DNA of 28,761 nucleotides, from NCBI GenBank assembly GCA_964509545.1, contig CAZDXQ010000049.1:1-28761 (forward strand), read 5' to 3'. Both the position numbers and the translations under genes were made by a program. The notes under the pieces are model-generated. The model had not been told where the DNA came from, did no database searches, and saw nothing but the letters and a program-made list of their open reading frames with translations. Below are positions 14,920 through 23,796 of the stretch, piece by piece. Source of the stretch: JADJWR01 sp964509545. GTDB taxonomy: Bacteria; Pseudomonadota; Gammaproteobacteria; Burkholderiales; Burkholderiaceae_F. The first letter of the stretch is position 1. Every line of letters starts with the position of its first letter.

Positions 14920-15993
14920 ATGAACGATCCCACTCCGTCCCCCGCCGCCGAACCGGCCGCCGCAAGGCGCCGTGCCTCGGACCTGGAACCGCCGCGGCGC
15001 AGCCGCCGCCGCGCGCTGCTGACATTGCTGGCCGTGGCGCTGCTGCTCGCCATCGGCTACACGGTGCTGGAATCGAGGCGCGAGGCGAAGGTGCAGCAGC
15101 AACTCGCCGAGACGCGCGCACAGGAAGCGGCCGAGGCAACGGCGCGCGCGCAGGCCGCGGCGGAGCAGGCGCAGGAAGCGCAGAAGAAGCTGACCGAACT
15201 CGAACAGGCCGCGGCCGCTGCCGGCGGCGAGGCCGAGGCGCCGGCGCCGGGGCCCGGCCGCGACGAGGCGCTGCTGCTCGAAGTCGAACGGCTGGTGACG
15301 CTGGCGGCGCACGACCTGCAACTGACCCGGCAGAACGCCACGGCGCTGGCGGCACTCGAACTGGCCGACGCGCGTCTGGCGGCTTCAGCCTCGCCGCGCT
15401 GGGCCGCGCTGCGCCGCGCGCTGGCGCGCGACATCGAGCGGCTGCGCGCGGTGCCGGTCGTCGACACCACCGGCATCGCGTTAAGGCTCGACCAGTTGAT
15501 CGCCGGCGCCGATGTCTGGCCGCTGGTCACCGCACCGGCACCGCCGCCGGCGAAGGCGGCGCCGCGCGCCACGGCGAAGAAGGCCGAGCCTGCGGCGGAG
15601 GCGGCCGCGCCGTCGACGGCGCCGCCGGGCGCGTGGTCGCGCGTGCGCCAGTGGCTGACGACGGAGTTCGGCGACCTGATCCGCATCAACGAAGTGGCCA
15701 CGCCAGAGGCGCTGCTGCTCACCGCCGAACAGGGAAAACTGATGCGGCAGCAGCTGAAACTGCGCCTGCTCGGCGCGCGGCTGGCGCTGCTGGCGCGCAA
15801 CGACAAGCTGTATCACGCCGACATCGAGAATGCGCAGACGCTGCTGGCGCTGTACTTCGACAGCCGCCACGCCGGTGTGGCCAACGCCGCGGCGACGCTG
15901 CGCCAGGCCAATGCCGCGGCGCTGTCCTTCGACGTGCCGACGCTTTCCGACAGCCAGACCGCCGTGCGCGCGGCGCGGCTGCGCCGGCAATGA
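14920..15993 (+). CDS. hemX: HemX-like membrane protein (uroporphyrinogen-III C-methyltransferase-annotated family)
   Basis: A 357-residue single-span membrane protein. An acidic/proline-rich N-terminus (1-30) precedes a transmembrane helix at about 32-49, then a long Ala/Gln/Glu coiled coil (about 50-100), an Ala/Pro linker, and the HemX domain with LLLEVERLVTLAAHDLQLTRQ and, later, IRINEVATPEALLLTAEQGKLMRQQLKLRLLGARLALLARN. Databases often name this family uroporphyrinogen-III methylase, but it lacks methyltransferase motifs; its role in haem synthesis is unclear. The ATG at 14920 is chosen because the protein then starts cleanly; no strong ribosome-binding site is seen. The stop codon forms the first bases of a tandem repeat. 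Confidence 0.88.
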   Translation: MNDPTPSPAAEPAAARRRASDLEPPRRSRRRALLTLLAVALLLAIGYTVLESRREAKVQQQLAETRAQEAAEATARAQAAAEQAQEAQKKLTELEQAAAAAGGEAEAPAPGPGRDEALLLEVERLVTLAAHDLQLTRQNATALAALELADARLAASASPRWAALRRALARDIERLRAVPVVDTTGIALRLDQLIAGADVWPLVTAPAPPPAKAAPRATAKKAEPAAEAAAPSTAPPGAWSRVRQWLTTEFGDLIRINEVATPEALLLTAEQGKLMRQQLKLRLLGARLALLARNDKLYHADIENAQTLLALYFDSRHAGVANAAATLRQANAAALSFDVPTLSDSQTAVRAARLRRQ

Positions 15994-16106
15994 GCCCGCC
16001 GGGCCGCCCCAAGGGCGAATCCTTCGAGCGTCAGCGAGAAGGCAGCTCGATCAGCCCGCCGGGCCGCCCCAAGGGCGAATCCTTCAAGCGTCAGCGGGAA
16101 GGCCGC
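15993..16106 (+). repeat. Tandem 60-bp intergenic repeat, two copies, between hemX and hemY
   Basis: The unit beginning AGCCCGCCGGGCCGCCCCAA occurs at 15993 and 16053, exactly 60 bases apart and nearly identical through about 16104. Its translation would read SPPGRPKGESFERQREG. From GAGCG(T)CAGCGAG to GGCCGCCC(C)AAG it aligns without gaps, over 48 bases, to the 75-bp repeat at 1-190. The first copy starts at the last base of the hemX stop codon. Confidence 0.9.
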
Positions 16107-16160
16107 CCGGTGAGAGCGACGGCAGTTCGGTTGAACGCGGCCCGCTGACGGAGACGGCCG

Positions 16161-17375
16161 ATGCGCATGCTGCTCTGGCTGCTGCTGCTGGCGACGATCG
16201 GCGTCGCGCTTGCGCTCGCGGCACAGTTCAACGACGGCAACGTGACGTTCTTCGTGCCGCCGTATCGCATCGACCTGTCGCTGAACTTCTTCCTGCTGCT
16301 GCTGGCGCTGCTGCTGCTTGCCGCCTTCTGGCTGGCGCGGCTGGCGCATGCGCTGGCCGAGTTCCCGCGCCGCGTCGCCAGCTACCGGGCCGCGCGCGAC
16401 ATGATGGGCAGCCTGCGCGCGCTGCGCGCGGCGCTGGTGGCACTGCTCGAAGGCCGGTTCGCCCGCGTCGAGCGGGCCGCGCGTGAAGCGCAGGCGGCAC
16501 CGGAAAGCGCGGCGCTTGCCGCGCTGCTGGCGGCGCGTGCAGCGCACCGGATGCAGGAGTACGGACGCCGTGACGAATGGCTACGCCGCGCCGAGGCCGA
16601 TCGCGGGCTGCAGATGGCGCGGCTGGTGTCGAGCGCCGAGATGTGGACCGAAACGCACGAGACCGAACGGGCGCAGGGCGCGATCAGCGAAATGCAGCGC
16701 AGCGGCGGGCGCCACATCCACGCTTCGCGCATCGCGCTCGGCGTCAACGCGCAGGCGCATCGCTGGGACGAGGTGCTCAAGGGCGTGCGCCTGCTCGGCA
16801 AGCGGCGAGCGCTGCATGAGGCTTCGGCCGACGGTTACCGCCTGGCCGCCTATCGCGGCCGGCTTGCCGACCGCAGCTACGACGCCGATGAACTGGTTGC
16901 CGAATGCCGGCGCATTCCGGCCGAGGAGATGCGGCGACCGGAGCTGGCCGCCGAAGCGGCGCGGTTGCTGGCCTCGGCCGACCGCGGCGCGGTGGCGGCC
17001 GAGCTGATCGAGGCCGCGCTCGAGCAGGCGTGGGATACGCGGCTGGTCGAGCTGTACGGCCGCATCGACGCGCCGCCATACCGGCAGCGCATCGAGCGCG
17101 CCAGCCAATGGCTGACCGAGCATGCCCGCGATGCGACGCTGCTGCGCACGCTCGGCCTGCTGTGCGAGCGCGAACAGTTGTGGGGCAAGGCCATCGGCTA
17201 CCTGAACGACAGCCTCCGCCTGCGGCCGAGCGCCGAGACTTCGCTGGCGCTGGCCCGTATCGCCGAGGCCACCGGCGACGGCGCCGGGGCGCAGCGGTAC
17301 TACCGCGAGGCGGCGCTGGCCTTTGCCCGCGAACGCGACGGCGCGCAAGACGAGGGCGGCCTCGCGGAGTCCTGA
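16161..17375 (+). CDS. hemY: HemY-like inner-membrane TPR protein
   Basis: A 404-residue protein with two N-terminal transmembrane helices (about 3-22 and 42-59) separated by a short loop containing NDGNVTFFVPPYRIDLSLN, the HemY_N signature. A long helical region with TPR-like repeats follows, the last being WGKAIGYLNDSLRLRPSAETSLALARIAEATGD. In gammaproteobacteria it follows hemX in the hemCDXY order, as here; its molecular role is unknown, and it is not the protoporphyrinogen oxidase that shares the name. The ATG at 16161 has GGAG 8 bases upstream. The 167-base gap to hemX is filled mostly by the tandem repeats, so cotranscription is probable but not certain. Confidence 0.92.
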   Translation: MRMLLWLLLLATIGVALALAAQFNDGNVTFFVPPYRIDLSLNFFLLLLALLLLAAFWLARLAHALAEFPRRVASYRAARDMMGSLRALRAALVALLEGRFARVERAAREAQAAPESAALAALLAARAAHRMQEYGRRDEWLRRAEADRGLQMARLVSSAEMWTETHETERAQGAISEMQRSGGRHIHASRIALGVNAQAHRWDEVLKGVRLLGKRRALHEASADGYRLAAYRGRLADRSYDADELVAECRRIPAEEMRRPELAAEAARLLASADRGAVAAELIEAALEQAWDTRLVELYGRIDAPPYRQRIERASQWLTEHARDATLLRTLGLLCEREQLWGKAIGYLNDSLRLRPSAETSLALARIAEATGDGAGAQRYYREAALAFARERDGAQDEGGLAES

Positions 17376-17614
17376 CGCGGTGCGGCCTTTGCCGCCGGTT
17401 GCGCCAGCACGACACGGCCCGCACGCACTCATGGTGACGTGCCGCCGTTGCGGCGCCGGGCCGAGAGCGTAGCCCGGCGGCGGATACGTTCGAGCCGCGC
17501 CGCCGCCGCGAGGCGCAGCGGCGAGCGGCGGCGCTGCCATGCGGCGACCGGCGCGCCTGCGGGCCGTCGCCGCTCCCGGACAAGCGCGTAATCGAAGCGT
17601 CACATCGAACGTGC

Positions 17615-17620
17615 TTCAAT
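17615..17620 (+). promoter_or_regulatory. Possible extended -10 element for the antiporter gene
   Basis: TGC precedes TTCAAT, giving an extended -10 form. A start seven bases downstream would fall on the ATG at 17627 itself, implying a leaderless message; no Shine-Dalgarno sequence is present. No good -35 is visible. The 251 bases from hemY to here hold only GC-rich imperfect palindromes. Confidence 0.35.
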
Positions 17621-17626
17621 CCGCCC

Positions 17627-19324
<1,698 letters not shown>

Positions 19325-19352
19325 TGTCGTGGCCGGGGCGGCAGGCCGTCCG

Positions 19353-19367
19353 CGGCGCTTCGCGCCG
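19353..19367. terminator. Short hairpin between convergent antiporter and ldh remnant
   Basis: CGGCGC (19353-19358) and GCGCCG (19362-19367) make a 6-bp stem with a TTC loop in the 50-base gap between convergent stops. There is no T-run, so termination here is only a possibility. Confidence 0.3.
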
Positions 19368-19374
19368 GTGCCGC

Positions 19375-19740
19375 TCAGTTCACGAGGTGGTCGACGCCGA
19401 TGCGATTGGCCAGCGGCCGTCCCTGTTCGAAGTCGCTCAGGTTGCCGAGCGTGGCGTCGGCGATGTTGGCCAGCGCCTGGCGGGCGAAGATCGCCTGGTG
19501 GCCGGTGACCAGCACGTTGGGGAAGGTGAGCAGGCGCCGGAAAACGTCGTCCTGGAAGGTCTCGTTGGACAGGTCCTCGAAGAACAGATCCGCCTGCCGC
19601 TCGCAGACGTCGAGCGCCAGCGGCGCCGTGTCGGACTGCAGCCGCGCGTCGAAGAAACGCGGTTCGTGGCCGTGCGTGGCGTTGCGTTCCCGCAGGAAAC
19701 GGCTGTCACAGGCTTTGGCGCTGAAGACGGCGGCCTGCAT
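19375..19740 (-). pseudogene. ldhA: D-lactate dehydrogenase with in-frame loss of the NAD-binding domain
   Basis: A 121-codon open frame made of two separate parts of a D-2-hydroxyacid dehydrogenase that is normally about 330 residues. Residues 1-42 are the N-terminus (AVFSAKACDSRFL...DTAPLA). From residue 43 the frame reads LDVCERQADLFFEDLSNETF, which belongs near residue 255 of the intact enzyme, and runs to the normal C-terminus (VLVTGHQAIFARQALANIAD). About 210 residues, the Rossmann NAD-binding region with its catalytic arginine, are missing; the join lies near 19611-19620. The reading frame is preserved. No ribosome-binding site precedes the ATG, and the frame begins 17 bases after the SDR stop. 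Such a protein could not bind NAD as the family does, so I call it a pseudogene. Confidence 0.85.
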
Positions 19741-19757
19741 CGGGTGGCTGCGCCGGG

Positions 19758-20525
19758 TCAGACGCAGCGCCCGCCATCGACCTCGAGGCAGGCGCCGGTG
19801 ATGAACTCGGCCTCGTCCGAGGCGAGGAACAGGCAGGCGTTGGCCACGTCGGCCGGCTTCGACATGCGGCCGAGCGGAATGGTGGCCAGGAACCGGCTGC
19901 GGTTCTCCGGCGTGTCGGGCAGGCCCATGAATTGCTCGAGCAGCGCCGTTTCGCCGATCACCGGATTGACGCAGTTGACGCGGATCCGGTCCGGTCCGAG
20001 TTCGGCGGCCATGCCCTTGCTGGTGATGATCACCGCGCCCTTGGTGCCGTTGTACCAGACCAGTCCGGGCCGCGGCCGCACGCCGGCGGTCGAGGCGACG
20101 TTGACGAACACGCCGCCGCCCGCCTTCCTGAAATAGGGCACGATGTGCTGCGCCGTCAGGTAGATGCTCTTGACGTTGACGGCGTAGATGCGGTCGAACT
20201 CGGCCTCGCCCACCTCGAGCAGCGGCTGGTTGCGGTGCGTGGTGCCGGCGTTGTTGACCACGATGTGCAGCTTGCCGAAATGGCCGAGCGTGGCGGCGAG
20301 CAGTTGGGCCACGTCAGCCGACTTCGACACGTCGCCGTGGACGAACTGCGCCCGGCCGCCGCGGCTGCGGATCGCTGCCGCCACGCGCTCGCCGCCGTCG
20401 CGGTTGATGTCGTTGACGATCACCGCGCAGCCTTCCTCGGCGAAACGCGCGGCGATGCCCTCGCCAAAGCCAGAGCCCGCACCGGTGACGATGGCCACTT
20501 TCTCTGCAAGTCGAGGGGTGTTCAT
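19758..20525 (-). CDS. Short-chain dehydrogenase/reductase (FabG/glucose-1-dehydrogenase-like)
   Basis: A 255-residue classical SDR using NAD(P)H. It has the cofactor motif TGAGSGFG (14-21), NNAG (91-94), N117, and the catalytic S145, Y158 and K162 (NVASTAGVRPRPGLVWYNGTK), plus the C-terminal FITGACLEVDGG. Asp39 after the second strand (VIVNDIN) suggests NAD rather than NADP preference. It oxidises an alcohol or reduces a ketone, but the substrate cannot be read from the sequence. The ATG at 20525 has a textbook AGGAGG 6 bases upstream. A TTGACG (20588-20583, minus strand) may be its -35 element. The broken ldhA follows in the same orientation, and an aldehyde dehydrogenase gene lies upstream, which suggests an eroded oxidation pathway. 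Confidence 0.92.
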   Translation of the reverse strand: MNTPRLAEKVAIVTGAGSGFGEGIAARFAEEGCAVIVNDINRDGGERVAAAIRSRGGRAQFVHGDVSKSADVAQLLAATLGHFGKLHIVVNNAGTTHRNQPLLEVGEAEFDRIYAVNVKSIYLTAQHIVPYFRKAGGGVFVNVASTAGVRPRPGLVWYNGTKGAVIITSKGMAAELGPDRIRVNCVNPVIGETALLEQFMGLPDTPENRSRFLATIPLGRMSKPADVANACLFLASDEAEFITGACLEVDGGRCV

Positions 20526-20801
20526 TTGAACCTCCTTTCAGGATCGGGTTTTGGTTGAAGTCCGATTTCGCGCGGCGCGAGACGTCAAGCCGCGACATCA
20601 TGAACGTCGATTTCCGGCGCCTGCCGCCGGGACGCGCCAGCGAAGTGCATAAGCGTCATTCCCGCGCACGCGGGAATCCAGCGTCTTCGCGGTGATTGAC
20701 GGCGGGTGCGATACCTGTGCTGAGCTTCAACGCTGTTCACGAAACCCGCATCTGCACTGGTTGCCGCGGCGACCGCACCCTTCGGCCCGTCTGCGCTCAC
20801 C
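20526..20801. other. Intergenic stretch upstream of the SDR gene with a dRS3-like repeat
   Basis: It holds the inverted repeat at 20658-20677 and the SDR leader. None of the three minus-strand frames continues the acetyltransferase remnant at 20802. No gene is seen. Confidence 0.6.
20658..20677. repeat. dRS3-like 20-bp inverted repeat
   Basis: ATTCCC, eight bases, GGGAAT: exactly the form of the neisserial dRS3 element. The stem extends to 9 bp (ATTCCCGCG/CGCGGGAAT). A related copy is at 27127-27146, and both are followed by CCAG. Confidence 0.85.
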
Positions 20802-20900
20802 TCAGTGCCCTGCGATCGAAAACGGCGCGTTCGGTCGATTCGCGCGCAGCGCCAGCCAGACATCGACGTCGGCGGCCGTTGCGGCGCGGATAGCGACCAT
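20802..20900 (-). pseudogene. Truncated GNAT acetyltransferase remnant
   Basis: The frame starts at an ATG that overlaps the aldehyde dehydrogenase stop as TGATG, a layout typical of coupled genes. The first 19 codons, MVAIRAATAADVDVWLALR, look like the N-terminus of a GNAT acetyltransferase of the aminoglycoside-6'-acetyltransferase-like group. The frame then reads ANRPNAPFSIAGH and stops, giving 32 residues against about 150 in intact members. Neither of the other minus-strand frames downstream restores the family. It is probably the 5' end of a gene whose remainder was deleted, near the dRS3-like repeat. A genuine 32-residue peptide is less likely. Confidence 0.6.
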
Positions 20901-22372
20901 CAGCGGTGGCGGATGGCGATGGTCTTCAGCCGCGTGAAGCCGAGCAGCGCCTCGAAGCCTTTCTCGCGCCCGTAGCCACTCGACTTCACGCCGCCGAACG
21001 GCAGTTCGATGCCGCCACCGGCGCCGTAGTTGTTGACGAACACCTGGCCGCAGTTCAGCCGCCGCGCCAGCCGCATCTGCCTCGCGCCGTCGCCTGTCCA
21101 CACGCCGGCCACCAGCCCGAACGGCGTGCCGTTGGCGATCGAAAGCGCCCGCTCTTCGGTATCGAATGGCATCGCCGCCAGCACCGGGCCGAAGATCTCC
21201 TGCTGCGCGATCGGGTGTGCCGGCGGCACGTCGCGCAACAGCGTCGGCGCCTGGTAGAAGCCGCCTTCGGGCGCCGACTCGACGATCTCCCCCTGCGCCG
21301 CGACCACAATGCCGTCGGCGTGCGCCTGCGACAGGAAGTCCCACACGCGCTGCTGCTGCGAGCGGCGGATCAGCGGGCCGACGTCATGATCATCGAGCGC
21401 CGGGCCGACCTTCAGCCGGCGCATGGCATCGCCGACGCGGCCGAGCAGTTCCTCGTAGACGGCGCGTTCCACCAGCAGCCGGCTGCCGGCCGAGCAGGTC
21501 TGGCCGGCGTTCTGGATGATGGCGTTGACCAGCACCGGTACCGCGGCATCGAGGTCGGCGTCAGCGAAGACGATCTGCGGCGACTTGCCACCGAGTTCCA
21601 GCGTCACCGGGCAGTGATGGGCGGCCGCCGCCTGCGCCACCTTGGTGCCGGTGGTGGGCGAGCCGGTGAAGGAGATGTGGTCCACGCCCGCATGGGCGGC
21701 CAGCGCGTTGCCGGCTTCGTGGCCCAGCCCGGTGACGATGTTCAGCGCGCCTTCCGGCAGGCCGACTTCGGCGGCGAGTTCGGCCACGCGCACGAGCGAC
21801 AGGCAGGCATCTTCGGCCGGCTTGACCACGCAGGCGTTGCCGGCGGCGAGCGCCGCGCCGACGCTGCGGCCGAAGATCTGCATCGGATAGTTCCATGGAA
21901 TGATGTGGCCGGTGACGCCGTGCGGCTCGCGGATCGTCAGCACGGTCATGCCGGCGCTGTACGGCAGCGTCTCGCCGTGCAGCTTGTCGGCGGCGCCGCC
22001 GTAGTACTCGAAGTAGCGGGCCAGCGCCTGCGCGTCGGCGCGGCCCTGCGTCAGCGGTTTGCCGGTGGTGCGCGACTCCAGTTGCGCCAGTTCCTCGGCG
22101 TGTGCCTGCACGCGCTGCGCCAGCCTGCCGAGCAGGCGGCCGCGTTCGACGGCGGCGAAACGGCCCCACGGTCCTTCGCCTGAGTCGCCGAAGGCGCGCC
22201 GCGCCGCAGCCACCGCTGCATCGATGTCGGCGGCGTTGCCGCGGGCGATGCGGGCGAACGCCTGACCGGTCGAAGGATCGGTGACCGGCAGCGATTCGCC
22301 GCCGGCCGCCGCCACCCATCGGTTGCCGATGAAATGGCTGCGGCCGTCGGCGCCGCTCCATCCTCCGTCCAT
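20900..22372 (-). CDS. Aldehyde dehydrogenase (NAD(P)+-dependent, betaine-aldehyde-dehydrogenase-like)
   Basis: A 490-residue enzyme of the ALDH superfamily that oxidises an aldehyde to its acid. Catalytic residues are C293 (NAGQTCSAGSR), E259 (TLELGGKSPQ) and N161 (PWNYPM); K184 (VVKPAE) contacts the cofactor; EIFGPVL and the C-terminal GGVKSSGYGREKG are present. It belongs with the betaine/gamma-aminobutyraldehyde/phenylacetaldehyde dehydrogenase group, and the true substrate is unknown. The ATG at 22372 has GGGAG 7 bases upstream. A longer open frame upstream lacks family resemblance. It is divergent from the pyrophosphatase gene. An acetyltransferase remnant overlaps its stop, and the SDR gene lies 375 bases further on in the same orientation. 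Confidence 0.94.
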   Translation of the reverse strand: MDGGWSGADGRSHFIGNRWVAAAGGESLPVTDPSTGQAFARIARGNAADIDAAVAAARRAFGDSGEGPWGRFAAVERGRLLGRLAQRVQAHAEELAQLESRTTGKPLTQGRADAQALARYFEYYGGAADKLHGETLPYSAGMTVLTIREPHGVTGHIIPWNYPMQIFGRSVGAALAAGNACVVKPAEDACLSLVRVAELAAEVGLPEGALNIVTGLGHEAGNALAAHAGVDHISFTGSPTTGTKVAQAAAAHHCPVTLELGGKSPQIVFADADLDAAVPVLVNAIIQNAGQTCSAGSRLLVERAVYEELLGRVGDAMRRLKVGPALDDHDVGPLIRRSQQQRVWDFLSQAHADGIVVAAQGEIVESAPEGGFYQAPTLLRDVPPAHPIAQQEIFGPVLAAMPFDTEERALSIANGTPFGLVAGVWTGDGARQMRLARRLNCGQVFVNNYGAGGGIELPFGGVKSSGYGREKGFEALLGFTRLKTIAIRHR

Positions 22373-22446
22373 GATCGTCTCCCGTCGCTCGCGTCTGCGG
22401 CGATTATCGGCGCTGGCCGCGCCTGCCTCAATGTGCCGGCACGTCT

Positions 22447-22452
22447 TACACT
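22447..22452 (+). promoter_or_regulatory. Possible -10 element for ppa
   Basis: TACACT agrees with TATAAT at 4 of 6 positions, and transcription would start about 20 bases before the ppa ATG. The -35 region is weak. Confidence 0.3.
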
Positions 22453-22478
22453 GCGCGCGACTGGAGAGGACAACAATC

Positions 22479-23027
22479 ATGAGCCTTGATCGCGTCCCGT
22501 CGGGCCGCGCCCTGCCCGACGATTTCAATGTGGTGATCGAGATTCCGGCGCACTCCGACCCGATCAAGTACGAGGTCGACAAGGAGTCCGGCGCGCTGTT
22601 CGTCGACCGCTTCATCGGCACCTCGATGCACTACCCGTGCAACTACGGCTACATCCCGCACACGATCGCCGACGACGGCGACCCGGTCGACGTGCTGGTG
22701 ATCACGCCGTTCCCGCTGCAGCACGGCGTGGTCGTGCGCTGCCGGCCGCTGGGCGTGCTGAAGATGGAAGACGAGGGCGGCGGCGACTCCAAGCTGCTGG
22801 CGGTGCCGATCGACAAGTGCCTGCCCTGGTACAAGCACTGGCGCACGGTCGACGACATCTCGCCCGAGCGCATCGCGCAGATCACGCACTTCTTCGAGCA
22901 CTACAAGGACCTCGAAGCCGGCAAGTGGGTGAAGATCGTCGGCTGGCAGGGCCCCGACGAGGCCCGGCGCGAGATCATGGCCGCGGTCGAGGCGTTCAAG
23001 CAGGCATCGCCGAAGCCGGCGTTCTGA
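22479..23027 (+). CDS. ppa: Inorganic pyrophosphatase (family I)
   Basis: A 182-residue cytoplasmic enzyme that splits pyrophosphate and so drives biosynthetic reactions forward. The signature DDGDPVDV (65-72) provides the metal ligands D66, D68 and D71, and D103 (GGGDSKLLAVP) supplies the further one. Substrate-binding residues KYE (30-32), the RF of VDRFIG, and YPCNYGYIPHT are present. Length is normal for bacterial hexameric enzymes. The ATG at 22479 follows GAGAGGA by 8 bases. It is divergent from the aldehyde dehydrogenase and lies 127 bases before the DUF6883-like gene; the two are probably not functionally linked. Confidence 0.96.
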   Translation: MSLDRVPSGRALPDDFNVVIEIPAHSDPIKYEVDKESGALFVDRFIGTSMHYPCNYGYIPHTIADDGDPVDVLVITPFPLQHGVVVRCRPLGVLKMEDEGGGDSKLLAVPIDKCLPWYKHWRTVDDISPERIAQITHFFEHYKDLEAGKWVKIVGWQGPDEARREIMAAVEAFKQASPKPAF

Positions 23028-23154
23028 TGCGCGCCCGCGCCGCGCTTCGTTCGGGCGCGGGCCCGGCCGAAACTCGGCCGCTTCAACCAGGGCCCGGCGG
23101 ATTCAGGGGTGACGAAACGCCTGTCGAACCCCTACGGCGCATCCGGGCCTATTC

Positions 23155-23481
23155 ATGATGACGCTTCCGAATGCGGCGCAGGCGCGGGTCGATCGGGAGA
23201 AGATCGTGGACTATCTGCTTGATCCGATCCGCAGCCGAGGCAAGGCGGCGTTCTTTCGGCGCTTTGGATTCAGCCCGGAGCGCTGGCAAGTGATGCGCGG
23301 CGCCCTGCTTGAGCACGGATCAGCGGGCCGCCTTGCCGCGAAGACCGAAACGCCGTTCGGCGTCCGTTATTCGATCGATGGTCCGCTGAGAACGCCCGAT
23401 GACCGAACGCCACTTGTCAGGACGGTCTGGATTGTCGAAACTGGCGACGCGCCGCGACTGATCACCGCACATTCGATCTGA
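23155..23481 (+). CDS. DUF6883-like protein, upstream gene of a two-gene pair
   Basis: A 108-residue protein (107 if the adjacent ATG at 23158 is used). It opens LPNAAQARVDREKIVDYLLDP, then RSRGKAAFFRRFGFSPERWQ, RGALLEHG, TPFGVRYSIDGPLRTPDDR and VRTVWIVETGDAPRLITAHS. This order matches my recollection of the DUF6883 family, which has no established function; related domains occur, as far as I recall, at the C-termini of secreted polymorphic toxins. The protein is basic at its N-terminal half and has no signal peptide or membrane helix. No clear ribosome-binding site precedes it. The stop lies 10 bases before the next gene, so the two form a unit. A toxin-like role is inference only. Confidence 0.75.
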   Translation: MMTLPNAAQARVDREKIVDYLLDPIRSRGKAAFFRRFGFSPERWQVMRGALLEHGSAGRLAAKTETPFGVRYSIDGPLRTPDDRTPLVRTVWIVETGDAPRLITAHSI

Positions 23482-23491
23482 GAGGTCGTTC

Positions 23492-23722
23492 ATGATCCGC
23501 GAACATGATCTGGTGGTCCTCCTGCAGGATCTGCCAGAACACTTGCTCAGGGCGGGCGATGTCGGCGTCGTTGTTCATGTTTACGCGGAACGTGCGGCGT
23601 TCGAAGTCGAGTTCCTCACGCTCGCCGGCGAAACGGCGGCGATCGAGACACTGCGGGCGGAACAGGTGAGGGAGGTGCGTCCTGACGAAATGCCGCAGGC
23701 GCGGGAACGTCTTGTCGCCTAG
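23492..23722 (+). CDS. DUF4926-like protein, downstream gene of the pair
   Basis: A 76-residue acidic protein: MIREHDLVVLLQDLPEHLLRAGDVGVVVHVY, then AAFEVEFLTLAGETAAIETLRAEQVREV. It fits the DUF4926 pattern of a small beta-barrel with a central G-(D)-x-G-VVVHVY turn, reminiscent of SH3/KOW-like folds. The ATG at 23492 has GAGAGG about 6 bases upstream, a much stronger site than that of its partner, so this protein may be made in excess. That, its acidity and its close spacing behind a basic partner are what an antitoxin or immunity protein would show, but nothing proves the role. Confidence 0.8.
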   Translation: MIREHDLVVLLQDLPEHLLRAGDVGVVVHVYAERAAFEVEFLTLAGETAAIETLRAEQVREVRPDEMPQARERLVA

Positions 23723-23733
23723 ACGGCAGAGCA

Positions 23734-23747
23734 CAGGCGTTCGCCTG
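23734..23747. terminator. Hairpin after the DUF6883/DUF4926 pair
   Basis: CAGGCG (23734-23739) and CGCCTG (23742-23747) form a compact stem 12 bases after the DUF4926 stop, in the gap to the convergent acyltransferase gene. No T-run follows. Confidence 0.35.
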
Positions 23748-23796
23748 GCACCTGAGTCAGCGCGGCCGCGGGAACGACGCGAGCACGTGGCGGCCT

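Noticed and set aside
14920..15993. Calling HemX a true uroporphyrinogen-III methyltransferase
   Set aside because: The protein has a transmembrane helix and a coiled coil but none of the glycine-rich SAM-binding motifs of CobA/CysG.
17576..17588. Third copy of the 37-base motif upstream of the antiporter
   Set aside because: Only the 11-base core CGGACAAGCGC matches; the preceding 20 bases show no similarity to the other two copies.
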